This document shows, one piece after another, positions 10,607 to 22,618 of a DNA stretch of 64,000 bases (the first letter of the stretch is position 1; every line of letters starts with the position of its first letter). The notes below the pieces were generated by a model. The model was not told where the DNA came from. It saw only the letters and a list, made by a program, of their open reading frames with translations, and did not search any database. This stretch comes from Tritrichomonas musculus. Its lineage: Eukaryota > Parabasalia > Tritrichomonadida > Tritrichomonadidae. The translations under genes and the position numbers were made by a program. The stretch spans positions 372,001-436,000 of the forward strand of contig JAPFFF010000008.1 of NCBI GenBank assembly GCA_039105265.1, written 5' to 3'.

Positions 10607-10723
10607 TCCCTCAAAAGTTTATCTCAAAAAGTCTCTCAATTTATAACTAACTAGAAAAACATTTATACCAAAAAATCAAATTATTATGGCTATGTCTCGA
10701 ACTTTTTTGATCAAAAAATCTTT
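10570..10723 (+). repeat. left arm of 154-bp inverted duplication
   Basis: It matches 11645-11798 in inverted orientation with near identity over 154 bp. The arm on the right (11645-11798) contains the last 22 codons and the stop of the interrupted C13-like gene; this arm holds an inverted second copy of that gene end (readable on the plus strand from about 10578). The two arms are separated by 921 bp. Confidence 0.85.
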
Positions 10724-11644
10724 GAAATTATGCCAAATACTCTTTTTTAAAAAATCAAAAAGTCTTTTTTTTGAAATATATATTTTTTCTTGCAGGAAAG
10801 AGATCATTTTTCTAGGATAAAGTAGGATATATCTCCCAAAATATCTTTTTTAGAAAATTAATTTCCATTTTACATAAAAAGGCCAGTCATGAATTAATAT
10901 GAATTATAGATTCTCAATTTTCTTTAAAATTGTAATAGTTTCTATATTTATTTTTAAACTTTTATTATTAAAAATCATATAATTTGTAAATAAAAATAGC
11001 TTCTCTTACTTTTTTTATTTTCAAAAGATTGATCTATAAATTTCAAGTTTTATATAAAGTGAATTCGATACATTATTATAAAATAAACTTTTCATTGCTC
11101 TAAAAAAGGGTGAGTTATCAATGTGAAATGAATATTCATTTTACATTTTTTAATTATAATCTTTTATATATAAATATTCAATTTGATAAATATATATAAT
11201 ATCTAAAATAGTTATTTTAAATTAAGTAATCTATTATTTTAAAAAAAATATTTTTTATATCAAGATATTAATTGATTAATAATTAAGAAATCAAGCTTTT
11301 TGGCACTTTTACGGTAGGCCAATGATGCTTTTTGTCTATAGAAGATCATAAAGAAATAAAGAAATTCATACCATCTATAGAATATATGCTTTAACATAAG
11401 ATTATTATATGGAATTTACGTATTAAAAATAAAATATAATTCCTCTACCAAAATATAATAATTATATTATTCAACATTACTATGAATCAATTCCATTTCT
11501 AAATAATAAATATGATATATATGTATTTTAGATTGAATGAACAATAATAATAAAAGAAAGCAATTCAATTGCATATTTTAAAGTTTTTTTAATATATCTA
11601 TTACGATTAATTGTAATAATAAGTACCACTTAAAAGGTTATTTT
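10724..11644. other. AT-rich loop between the inverted duplication arms
   Basis: No coding sequence, RNA gene or terminal repeats could be supported; long A/T runs throughout. Confidence 0.4.
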
Positions 11645-11798
11645 AAAGATTTTTTGATCAAAAAAGTTCGAGACATAGCCATAATAATTTGATTTTTTGG
11701 TATAAATGTTTTTCTAGTTAGTTATAAATTGAGAGACTTTTTGAGATAAACTTTTGAGGGAATAGAATATTTTAATGACGAATTAGATGAAATATTTT
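11645..11798 (-). repeat. right arm of 154-bp inverted duplication
   Basis: Inverted partner of 10570-10723. Its outer edge ends exactly where the foldback-like element begins (11799), and its last 8 bases (AATATTTT) are the left target-site duplication candidate of that element. Confidence 0.85.
11722..11798 (-). pseudogene. 3' end of the C13-like gene, cut off by the foldback-like element
   Basis: On the minus strand, positions 11790-11722 read 22 codons (beginning SSNSSLKY, ending KKSLNL) and a TAA stop at 11724-11722. When the element 11799-23649 and one 8-bp duplication are left out, these codons continue the frame of the gene at 23650-25437 exactly (its last codon ends at 23650). The Ser/Asn-rich words match the Asn-rich tail on the other side. 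This is host sequence displaced about 12 kb from the rest of its gene. Confidence 0.75.
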
Positions 11799-12830
11799 GG
11801 GACTATATCAAAATTTCCACTTTTTCTCTGGCCAGTATCAAAATTTTCAATTAAAAAAAAATAAGTATCATTTTTTAATAGAAAAAAAAATTCTAGTATC
11901 ATATTTTAATAGAAAAACATTTCATGAGTATCATTTTTTTTTATCAATTTTTTTATCTTTTGCAACAAGTACACAGGAAAAATCTAAAAAAAATATATCT
12001 CGAATCAGCTACAGGAGAACGTTCAAATGATAGTATTTTTATGCAAAAGTAAACAACTCGCTCGACATATTAAAATTTAATTCACCAAGAATCATTCGAA
12101 AAAAAGTATTTAACGCTGGTTTATTGTAGAAAAACAAGTTTAACTTAATTTTTCTCAGCAACATGAGCTAAAAACCAGTTTTTCAAATCGATGTCTAATT
12201 ACGAATAATCAATTTTTTTACGGGTCTACTTATGTACCAAGTTTTACTGCTTCAATTAATATTCTTTATCATTTTTTACATATATTCATGACTACAAATA
12301 CTATGTAATTCGCTTTCTATTTTTGAAAATTCTCACGAATATTCAAAAAATTATTCAAAAAACAGAGACAAAAATATGTTATATCTACACTATATATAGT
12401 ATAACTTTAAAATATAGTAGTATTGTTTCTTTATTTTCTTTTTTATGTCTAAAAACTTAATAATTTTGCAAAATTGTAAACGAATAATAAACGTTCTTCT
12501 TTTTCATTTATTTTTCTTTTCATCAAATTATAAATTTTTTGAGCTTTTTTCTAATGAAAAATTTAACATTTTAAAAATATTTAGAAATAAATTATTGTAA
12601 TTTAATGAAAATGATTAAATATTATAATCTAATGAAAATTATCCAATTAATATGATTGAATGAACTTGATTGTTTATAATAATTCGATATTTATAAAAAA
12701 TGCAATTGTTTGAATGTGATTATTTAGAAGATTTAATTTGATTAGAAGAATGTGATTGATTAAAAAATTTATTTGAATCAATTATATTCAATTATCCCTA
12801 GGTAATCACTTTCATTCTTTCATTCGCTTT
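11799..12830 (+). repeat. unique part of left inverted terminus
   Basis: Near-identical to the reverse complement of about 22619-23649. The frame-open stretch at 11797-12030 mirrors the one that extends the truncated C13-like gene on the other side and has no independent coding support. Contains a small palindromic region near 12390-12410 (ACTATATATAGT). Confidence 0.85.
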
Positions 12831-14410
12831 AATTCAATCACTTTTACTCATTCAATCATTTTCATTCATTCAATCATTTTCATTCATTCAATCATTTCAT
12901 TCATTCAATTACTTTCATTCATTCAATCATTTCATTCATTCAATTACTTTCATTCATTCAATCACTTTCATTCATTCAATCATTTCATTCATTCAATCAC
13001 TTTTACTCATTCAATCACTTTCATTCATTCAATCATTTCATTCATTCAATCATTTCATTCATTCAATCACTTTCATTCATTCAATCATTTCATTCATTCA
13101 ATCATTTCATTCATTCAATCACTTTTACTCATTCAATCACTTTCATTCATTCAATCACTTTCATTCATTCAATCATTTCATTCATTCAATCACTTTCATT
13201 CATTCAATCATTTCATTCATTCAATCACTTTCATTCATTCAATCACTTTCATTCATTCAATCATTTCATTCATTCAATCACTTTTACTCATTCAATCATT
13301 TCATTCATTCAATCATTTCATTCACTCAATCACTTTCATTCATTTAATTACTTTCATTCATTCAATCATTTCATTCATTCAATCATTTCATTCATTCAAT
13401 TACTTTCATTCATTCAATCATTTCATTCATTCAATCATTTCATTCATTCAATCACTTTCATTCATTCAATCACTTTCATTCATTCAATTACTTTCATTCA
13501 TTCAATCATTTCATTCATTCAATCATTTCATTCATTCAATCACTTTTACTCATTCAATCATTTCATTCATTCAATCATTTCATTCATTCAATCATTTCAT
13601 TCATTCAATCATTTCATTCACTCAATCACTTTCATTCATTCAATCACTTTCATTCATTCAATCACTTTCATTCATTCAATCATTTCATTCATTCAATCAC
13701 TTTCATTCATTCAATCACTTTTACTCATTCAATCATTTCATTCATTCAATCATTTCATTCATTCAATCATTTCATTCATTCAATCACTTTTACTCATTCA
13801 ATCATTTCATTCATTCAATCACTTTCATTCATTCAATCATTTCATTCATTCAATCATTTCATTCATTCAATCACTTTTACTCATTCAATCATTTCATTCA
13901 TTCAATCACTTTTACTCATTCAATCATTTCATTCATTCAATCATTTCATTCATTCAATCACTTTTACTCATTCAATCATTTCATTCATTCAATCATTTCA
14001 TTCATTCAATTACTTTCATTCATTCAATCATTTCATTCATTCAATCACTTTCATTCATTCAATCATTTCATTCATTCAATCACTTTCATTCATTCAATCA
14101 CTTTTACTCATTCAATCATTTCATTCATTCAATCATTTCATTCATTCAATCACTTTTACTCATTCAATCATTTCATTCATTCAATCATTTCATTCATTCA
14201 ATCATTTCATTCATTCAATCATTTTCATTCATTCAATCACTTTCATTCATTCAATCACTTTTACTCATTCAATCACTTTCATTCATTCAATCATTTCATT
14301 CATTCAATCACTTTTACTCATTCAATCACTTTCATTCATTCAATCATTTCATTCATTCAATTACTTTCATTCATTCAATCATTTCATTCATTCAATCATT
14401 TTAATTCTTT
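12831..14410 (+). repeat. left 17/18-bp tandem array
   Basis: About 1.6 kb of TTCATTCAATCA-type units in the orientation opposite to the right array. Spacer variants are CTTT, TTTT, CTTTTA (with ACTCATTCAA) and TACTTT. Both edges degenerate (TTCTTTCATTCGCTTTAATTC on the outer edge, TTAATTCTTTCTTTCG on the inner edge). Confidence 0.9.
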
Positions 14411-14595
14411 CTTTCGTTTTAATTCAATAAATCGCTTTAAGATGGTTCTCCATAACCGACATTTTTAGAATGCATTAATCTCAACGAATACTAAATCTCA
14501 TAGAACCAAACTCAATACATAAAGCATACAATTATATATATATATTTTTAAAGTTCACAGACATACAAAATCTAATATTAATTTTTTGATGAATA
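14411..14595. other. edge of the central island
   Basis: Single-copy DNA just inside the left array. No coding sequence was recognised. Confidence 0.35.
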
Positions 14596-14903
14596 CAGCG
14601 GTTTTGGAAATAGATTAGTATTTTTTGGAAATAAAATAGCATGATTTAAATGTGTTTATAAGACCGCTAAAAATTCCTTCGAAATAAAATAGATAATGAT
14701 TATTTTCCATTCAATTTTCCATTTTTTTGTTGAGGAAAAATATAAAATCTTAGCAATCTTTTACCAATTTATAGTGTTTTAAAACACTATAAAATTTCTT
14801 TAATCTATCTCTTAAAACTGTTTTTAAGTATGATTAAATTGAATAGAAAATGTTCGTTCCTATTTTGTGTCCAAAAAATTCTAATCTATTTCCAAAACAG
14901 CTG
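14596..14903. mobile_element. 308-bp mariner-type MITE nested in the central island
   Basis: Terminal repeats CAGCGGTTTTGGAAATAGAT (left) and the inverse of CAGCTGTTTTGGAAATAGAT (right) differ at one base, and similarity extends about 20 bp further in. The element is flanked by TA at 14594-14595 and 14904-14905. TA targets are typical of the IS630/Tc1/mariner group. It is too short to encode a transposase. It inserted into the island, so the island predates it. Confidence 0.8.
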
Positions 14904-15136
14904 TACTCATTTTAAAAATCAGCGAGCTTTATAAAGTAATAATAATATATTAAAATAAAAGGATTTATGGAATATACTCATGAAAAAGTTATTAAGGGCG
15001 TACATTCCAAAAATACCATTTTATCGTTGAGGTTACTAAACAGGATAGATATCGAGGTAGATCTAACCTTTTCACGTGTCGATTTAGTACCTAGCACAAT
15101 TTCTTGAAGTACTAGTATATTATTCGATAAGTTTAT

Positions 15137-15849
15137 CTATATATTTAAATGATTTCGTATTTGGATCGTAATATCTAGATTTATATGTATCACTCTTTTC
15201 TGGTTCGATATTCTTACGTGGTACTGTTCAAGATATATTACAGAGCTTACCATTGCGTTTCGTGAATCGTTTATTCTTTTAGGGTAAATATTCATTAAAG
15301 GATCTAGCATTGAATTTACTAGCATAAAGATTAAGACATAACTGAATATTAAAGGTTTTATGGTCGCATTTGGCAGTTAACTCCGTAATCGCTCTTTTCA
15401 GTAATGGTAAATCATCTATAGTATACAACTCTTCTAGACTTGGCTCTGTTGTATTCTTGTTCTTACTATTCGTAGAAGATATTTCTCTGAAACTCATTTC
15501 AGTAGTCATATTTTATTTATGAATATTGGATTAAAAATTCTTTTAAATTCGTGTTTGGGGTTATTTATAGAGATATCGTAAACAGGATTTCAGTGTAGTT
15601 TTATCGGTTACTAGAACTTTACTGAGGAACTATCTCATGTATATCATTAACTCACTAAAGTTCGATCTATCGTTTAAAAACTCGTTGGAAAGCTATATAT
15701 ATGGAAGGTCCATAAGTGTTCTCGGAGGTCTTAGAAGGTTTTAAAAGCGTGCAGAGTGAGGATACATCGCATCCCTTAATCTTACTACTCATGCTGAAAA
15801 TGATAGAATTGAATTCCATTCGCCCGAGCACGTTATATATCTGCAACAC
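15137..15849 (-). other. unidentified coding-like island, minus strand
   Basis: Three short minus-strand frames follow each other: 15849-15667 (60 residues, with KIKGCDVSSLCTLLKPSK), 15509-15279 (76 residues, EELYTIDDLPLLKRAITEL) and 15325-15137 (62 residues, KRINDSRNAMVSSVIYLEQ). The last two overlap in different frames and read as one protein with a single shift (ARSFNEYLP then KRINDSR). Base composition is visibly less AT-biased than the surroundings, and codon use differs (CTC, CGA, GCG). I do not recognise a family. It may be the remnant of the element's own gene or captured foreign DNA. Confidence 0.35.
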
Positions 15850-16343
15850 TTGCTATAAGCAAAGGAAAAATTATTGATATTCTGGATCATATTTTTCATA
15901 ATCACAATTAATAAACCCCTGTAGTTCTAGATGATGAAATAACCAAACCTTGAAATTTTTGTTTTGATCTCTTCATAAATTGGACGAAATTTTTTTTTCC
16001 GAAAGCAAAATCATTAAATATTTTAACATTAAATTATTTTCAAGTCTTTTGATGTTACATTTATCTTTACAATGGCGTTTTTTGCTGATTTTTTGGTTAT
16101 ATAAAATGATTTACATAATGAGCATATAAAAATTAGAAACAAATCATGTGCATTGTATTTGGTAATTTTTTTAACAAAGCTAAAAGTAACATCAAATTGA
16201 TTTATAAACCAGTCACTCATATTAATTGAAATTTAAAAAAATATCAGAATAAAAAATAAACTATTGAATTTTCAAAGCTATAAAAAAATTCTGAGCTTTG
16301 AAACTTTTTGTATATACCCTCAGTTTTGATAAAGCAAAACGTA
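15850..16343. other. AT-rich part of the central island
   Basis: A weak 63-codon minus-strand frame (16220-16029) has hydrophobic, AT-driven content and no family match. Nothing else supported. Confidence 0.3.
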
Positions 16344-16611
16344 ATGGATTGTAAGAAATATATACAGAAAATGAGAATGGTTCAAGCCAATATTCTCTCC
16401 TTTATAAAAGAAGATAAAAATACAGAAGAATACTTTCAAATTTTAACCAATTTATTTGATGATCAAAATTATAATAATGATAAGCAAAAACTAAGAATCA
16501 TTCTGAATATGATTGCAAATATTGTTAATAATTATCATCGGGTATCCGATTTCTTCTGAAAAATAGAGAAAATTTTAATGTTTCTAAAGGATGATATCAT
16601 TAATATCTATT
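16344..16611 (+). pseudogene. DUF3447-family N-terminus captured beside the right array
   Basis: From ATG 16344 the plus strand reads 71 codons with the family's N-terminal pattern (YFQILTNLFDD, LNMIANIVNNYHR). A TGA at 16557-16559 follows, then further in-frame residues with the usual sequel (KIEKILMFLKDDI). The frame is cut off at about 16612, where the repeat array begins. Intact genes of this family continue for hundreds of residues (compare 45967-47880). So the array starts inside a host-type gene, which means either the centre of the element is captured host DNA or the array expanded into it. Confidence 0.7.
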
Positions 16612-19600
16612 CTAATTGAATGAATGAAAGTAATTGAATGAATGAAAGCAATTGAATGAATGAAATGATTGAATGAATGAAATGATTGAATGAGTAAAAG
16701 TAATTGAATGAATGAAAGTGATTGAATGAATGAAAGTGATTGAATGAATGAAAGTGATTGAATGAATGAAAGTGATTGAATGAATGAAATGATTGAATGA
16801 ATGAAATGATTGAATGAATGAAAGTGATTGAATGAATGAAAGTGATTGAATGAATGAAAGTGATTGAATGAGTAAAAGTGATTGAATGAATGAAAGTGAT
16901 TGAATGAATGAAAGTGATTGAATGAATGAAATGATTGAATGAATGAAAGTAATTGAATGAATGAAATGATTGAATGAATGAAAGTAATTGAATGAATGAA
17001 AGTGATTGAGTGAATGAAATGATTGAATGAATGAAATGATTGAATGAGTAAAAGTGATTGAATGAATGAAATGATTGAATGAATGAAAGTAATTGAATGA
17101 ATGAAAGTGATTGAGTGAATGAAATGATTGAATGAATGAAAGTGATTGAATGAATGAAAGTAATTGAATGAATGAAAGCAATTGAATGAATGAAATGATT
17201 GAATGAATGAAATGATTGAATGAGTAAAAGTAATTGAATGAATGAAAGTGATTGAATGAATGAAAGTGATTGAATGAATGAAAGTAATTGAATGAATGAA
17301 AGTGATTGAATGAATGAAATGATTGAATGAATGAAATGATTGAATGAGTAAAAGTAATTGAATGAATGAAAGTGATTGAATGAATGAAAGTGATTGAATG
17401 AATGAAAGTGATTGAATGAATGAAAGTGATTGAATGAATGAAATGATTGAATGAATGAAATGATTGAATGAATGAAAGTGATTGAATGAATGAAAGTGAT
17501 TGAATGAATGAAAGTGATTGAATGAGTAAAAGTGATTGAATGAATGAAAGTGATTGAATGAATGAAAGTGATTGAATGAATGAAATGATTGAATGAATGA
17601 AAGTAATTGAATGAATGAAATGATTGAATGAATGAAAGTAATTGAATGAATGAAAGTGATTGAGTGAATGAAATGATTGAATGAATGAAATGATTGAATG
17701 AGTAAAAGTGATTGAATGAATGAAATGATTGAATGAATGAAAGTAATTGAATGAATGAAAGTGATTGAGTGAATGAAATGATTGAATGAATGAAATGATT
17801 GAGTGAATGAAAGTGATTGAATGAATGAAAGTAATTGAATGAATGAAAGCAATTGAATGAATGAAATGATTGAATGAATGAAATGATTGAATGAGTAAAA
17901 GTAATTGAATGAATGAAAGTGATTGAATGAATGAAAGTGATTGAATGAATGAAAGTAATTGAATGAATGAAAGCAATTGAATGAATGAAATGATTGAATG
18001 AATGAAATGATTGAATGAGTAAAAGTAATTGAATGAATGAAAGTGATTGAATGAATGAAAGTGATTGAATGAATGAAAGTGATTGAATGAATGAAAGTGA
18101 TTGAATGAATGAAATGATTGAATGAATGAAATGATTGAATGAATGAAAGTGATTGAATGAATGAAAGTGATTGAATGAATGAAAGTGATTGAATGAGTAA
18201 AAGTGATTGAATGAATGAAAGTGATTGAATGAATGAAAGTGATTGAATGAATGAAATGATTGAATGAATGAAAGTAATTGAATGAATGAAATGATTGAAT
18301 GAATGAAAGTAATTGAATGAATGAAATGATTGAATGAATGAAAGTGATTGAATGAGTAAAAGTGATTGAATGAATGAAAGCAATTGAATGAATGAAATGA
18401 TTGAATGAATGAAATGATTGAATGAGTAAAAGTAATTGAATGAATGAAAGTGATTGAATGAATGAAAGTGATTGAATGAATGAAAGTAATTGAATGAATG
18501 AAAGCAATTGAATGAATGAAATGATTGAATGAATGAAATGATTGAATGAGTAAAAGTAATTGAATGAATGAAAGTGATTGAATGAATGAAAGTGATTGAA
18601 TGAATGAAAGTGATTGAATGAATGAAAGTGATTGAATGAATGAAATGATTGAATGAATGAAATGATTGAATGAATGAAAGTGATTGAATGAATGAAAGTG
18701 ATTGAATGAATGAAAGTGATTGAATGAGTAAAAGTGATTGAATGAATGAAAGTGATTGAATGAATGAAAGTGATTGAATGAATGAAATGATTGAATGAAT
18801 GAAAGTAATTGAATGAATGAAATGATTGAATGAATGAAAGTAATTGAATGAATGAAATGATTGAATGAATGAAAGTGATTGAATGAGTAAAAGTGATTGA
18901 ATGAATGAAAGTGATTGAATGAGAAAAAGTGATTGAATGAATGAAAGTGATTGAATGAATGAAAGTGATTGAATGAATGAAATGATTGAATGAATGAAAG
19001 TAATTGAATGAATGAAATGATTGAATGAATGAAAGTAATTGAATGAATGAAAGTGATTGAGTGAATGAAATGATTGAATGAGTAAAAGTAATTGAATGAA
19101 TGAAAGTGATTGAATGAATGAAATGATTGAATGAATGAAAGTAATTGAATGAATGAAAGTGATTGAGTGAATGAAATGATTGAATGAATGAAAGTAATTG
19201 AATGAATGAAAGTGATTGAATGAATGAAATGATTGAATGAATGAAAGTAATTGAATGAATGAAATGATTGAATGAATGAAAGTAATTGAATGAATGAAAG
19301 TGATTGAGTGAATGAAATGATTGAATGAGTAAAAGTAATTGAATGAATGAAAGTGATTGAATGAATGAAAGTGATTGAATGAATGAAAGTGATTGAATGA
19401 ATGAAAGTGATTGAATGAATGAAAGTGATTGAATGAATGAAAGTGATTGAATGAATGAAAGTGATTGAATGAATGAAAGTGATTGAATGAATGAAAGTGA
19501 TTGAATGAGTAAAAGTGATTGAATGAATGAAAGTGATTGAATGAATGAAAGTGATTGAATGAATGAAATGATTGAATGAATGAAAGTAATTGAATGAATG

Positions 19601-22600
19601 AAATGATTGAATGAATGAAAGTAATTGAATGAATGAAAGTGATTGAGTGAATGAAATGATTGAATGAATGAAATGATTGAATGAGTAAAAGTGATTGAAT
19701 GAATGAAATGATTGAATGAATGAAAGTAATTGAATGAATGAAAGTGATTGAATGAATGAAATGATTGAATGAATGAAAGTGATTGAATGAATGAAAATGA
19801 TTGAATGAATGAAAGTGATTGAATGAATGAAATGATTGAATGAATGAAAGTAATTGAATGAATGAAAGTGATTGAGTGAATGAAATGATTGAATGAATGA
19901 AAGTGATTGAATGAATGAAAGTGATTGAATGAATGAAATGATTGAATGAATGAAAGTGATTGAATGAATGAAAATGATTGAATGAGTAAAAGTGATTGAA
20001 TGAATGAAATGATTGAATGAATGAAAGTAATTGAATGAATGAAAGTGATTGAGTGAATGAAATGATTGAATGAATGAAAGTGATTGAATGAATGAAAGTA
20101 ATTGAATGAATGAAAGCAATTGAATGAATGAAATGATTGAATGAATGAAATGATTGAATGAGTAAAAGTAATTGAATGAATGAAAGTGATTGAATGAATG
20201 AAAGTGATTGAATGAATGAAATGATTGAATGAATGAAAGTGATTGAATGAATGAAATGATTGAATGAATGAAATGATTGAATGAGTAAAAGTAATTGAAT
20301 GAATGAAAGTGATTGAATGAATGAAAGTGATTGAATGAATGAAATGATTGAATGAATGAAATGATTGAATGAGTAAAAGTAATTGAATGAATGAAAGTGA
20401 TTGAATGAATGAAAGTGATTGAATGAATGAAAGTGATTGAATGAATGAAAGTGATTGAATGAATGAAATGATTGAATGAATGAAATGATTGAATGAATGA
20501 AAGTGATTGAATGAATGAAAGTGATTGAATGAATGAAAGTGATTGAATGAGTAAAAGTGATTGAATGAATGAAAGTGATTGAATGAATGAAAGTGATTGA
20601 ATGAATGAAATGATTGAATGAATGAAAGTAATTGAATGAATGAAATGATTGAATGAATGAAAGTAATTGAATGAATGAAAGTGATTGAGTGAATGAAATG
20701 ATTGAATGAATGAAAGTAATTGAATGAATGAAAGTGATTGAATGAATGAAAGTGATTGAATGAATGAAATGATTGAATGAATGAAATGATTGAATGAATG
20801 AAAGTGATTGAATGAATGAAATGATTGAATGAATGAAAGTGATTGAATGAATGAAATGATTGAATGAATGAAAGTAATTGAATGAATGAAAGTGATTGAG
20901 TGAATGAAAGTGATTGAATGAATGAAATGATTGAATGAATGAAATGATTGAATGAATGAAAGTGATTGAATGAATGAAAATGATTGAATGAATGAAAGTG
21001 ATTGAATGAATGAAATGATTGAATGAATGAAAGTAATTGAATGAATGAAAGTGATTGAGTGAATGAAATGATTGAATGAATGAAAGTGATTGAATGAATG
21101 AAAGTGATTGAATGAATGAAATGATTGAATGAATGAAAGTGATTGAATGAATGAAAATGATTGAATGAGTAAAAGTGATTGAATGAATGAAATGATTGAA
21201 TGAATGAAAGTAATTGAATGAATGAAAGTGATTGAGTGAATGAAATGATTGAATGAATGAAAGTGATTGAATGAATGAAAGTAATTGAATGAATGAAAGC
21301 AATTGAATGAATGAAATGATTGAATGAATGAAATGATTGAATGAGTAAAAGTAATTGAATGAATGAAAGTGATTGAATGAATGAAAGTGATTGAATGAAT
21401 GAAAGTGATTGAATGAATGAAAGTGATTGAATGAATGAAATGATTGAATGAATGAAATGATTGAATGAATGAAAGTGATTGAATGAATGAAAGTGATTGA
21501 ATGAATGAAAGTGATTGAATGAGTAAAAGTGATTGAATGAATGAAAGTGATTGAATGAATGAAAGTGATTGAATGAATGAAATGATTGAATGAATGAAAG
21601 TAATTGAATGAATGAAATGATTGAATGAATGAAAGTAATTGAATGAATGAAAGTGATTGAGTGAATGAAATGATTGAATGAATGAAAACATTGAATGAGT
21701 AAAAGTGATTGAATGAATGAAATGATTGAATGAATGAAAGTAATTGAATGAATGAAAGTGATTGAGTGAATGAAATGATTGAATGAATGAAATGATTGAA
21801 TGAATGAAAGTAATTGAATGAATGAAAGCAATTGAATGAATGAAATGATTGAATGAATGAAATGATTGAATGAGTAAAAGTAATTGAATGAATGAAAGTG
21901 ATTGAATGAATGAAAGTGATTGAATGAATGAAAGTAATTGAATGAATGAAAGCAATTGAATGAATGAAATGATTGAATGAATGAAATGATTGAATGAGTA
22001 AAAGTAATTGAATGAATGAAAGTGATTGAATGAATGAAAGTGATTGAATGAATGAAAGTGATTGAATGAATGAAAGTGATTGAATGAATGAAATGATTGA
22101 ATGAATGAAATGATTGAATGAATGAAAGTGATTGAATGAATGAAAGTGATTGAATGAATGAAAGTGATTGAATGAGTAAAAGTGATTGAATGAATGAAAG
22201 TGATTGAATGAATGAAAGTGATTGAATGAATGAAATGATTGAATGAATGAAAGTAATTGAATGAATGAAATGATTGAATGAATGAAAGTAATTGAATGAA
22301 TGAAAGTGATTGAGTGAATGAAATGATTGAATGAATGAAATGATTGAATGAATGAAAGTAATTGAATGAATGAAAGTGATTGAATGAATGAAATGATTGA
22401 ATGAATGAAAGTGATTGAATGAATGAAAATGATTGAATGAATGAAAGTGATTGAATGAATGAAAGTGATTGAATGAATGAAAGTGATTGAATGAATGAAA
22501 GTGATTGAATGAATGAAAGTGATTGAATGAATGAAATGATTGAATGAATGAAATGATTGAATGAATGAAAATGATTGAATGAATGAAAATGATTGAATGA

Positions 22601-22618
22601 GTAAAAGTGATTGAATTA
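16612..22618 (-). repeat. right 17/18-bp tandem array, ~6 kb
   Basis: About 340 units of TTGAATGAATGAAAGTGA (18 bp) or a 17-bp form lacking one base of the AAAGTG spacer, with variants AAAGTAA, AAAGCAA, GAGTAAAAG and AAAATGA. None of the variants makes a stop on the minus strand, so all three minus frames stay open for about 5 kb (frames of 1572, 1739 and 1782 codons). These begin at TTG inside the AAAGCAATT variant, not at ATG, and encode only permutations of HSFNHF/SFIQSL. They are repeat read-outs, not proteins. A higher-order block starting with the AAAGCAATT variant recurs about ten times. Confidence 0.95.

Noticed and set aside
12831-14410. CRISPR-like array
   Set aside because: Units are contiguous with no unique spacers, and the organism is eukaryotic.
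15667-15849. Independent small gene in the foldback centre
   Set aside because: Plausibly coding, but without a homologue or start context I list it only as part of an unidentified island.
16584-21955. Three giant minus-strand proteins of 1572-1782 residues
   Set aside because: They overlap one another in three frames, start at TTG within a repeat variant and consist only of the 17/18-bp unit. They are read-outs of the array.
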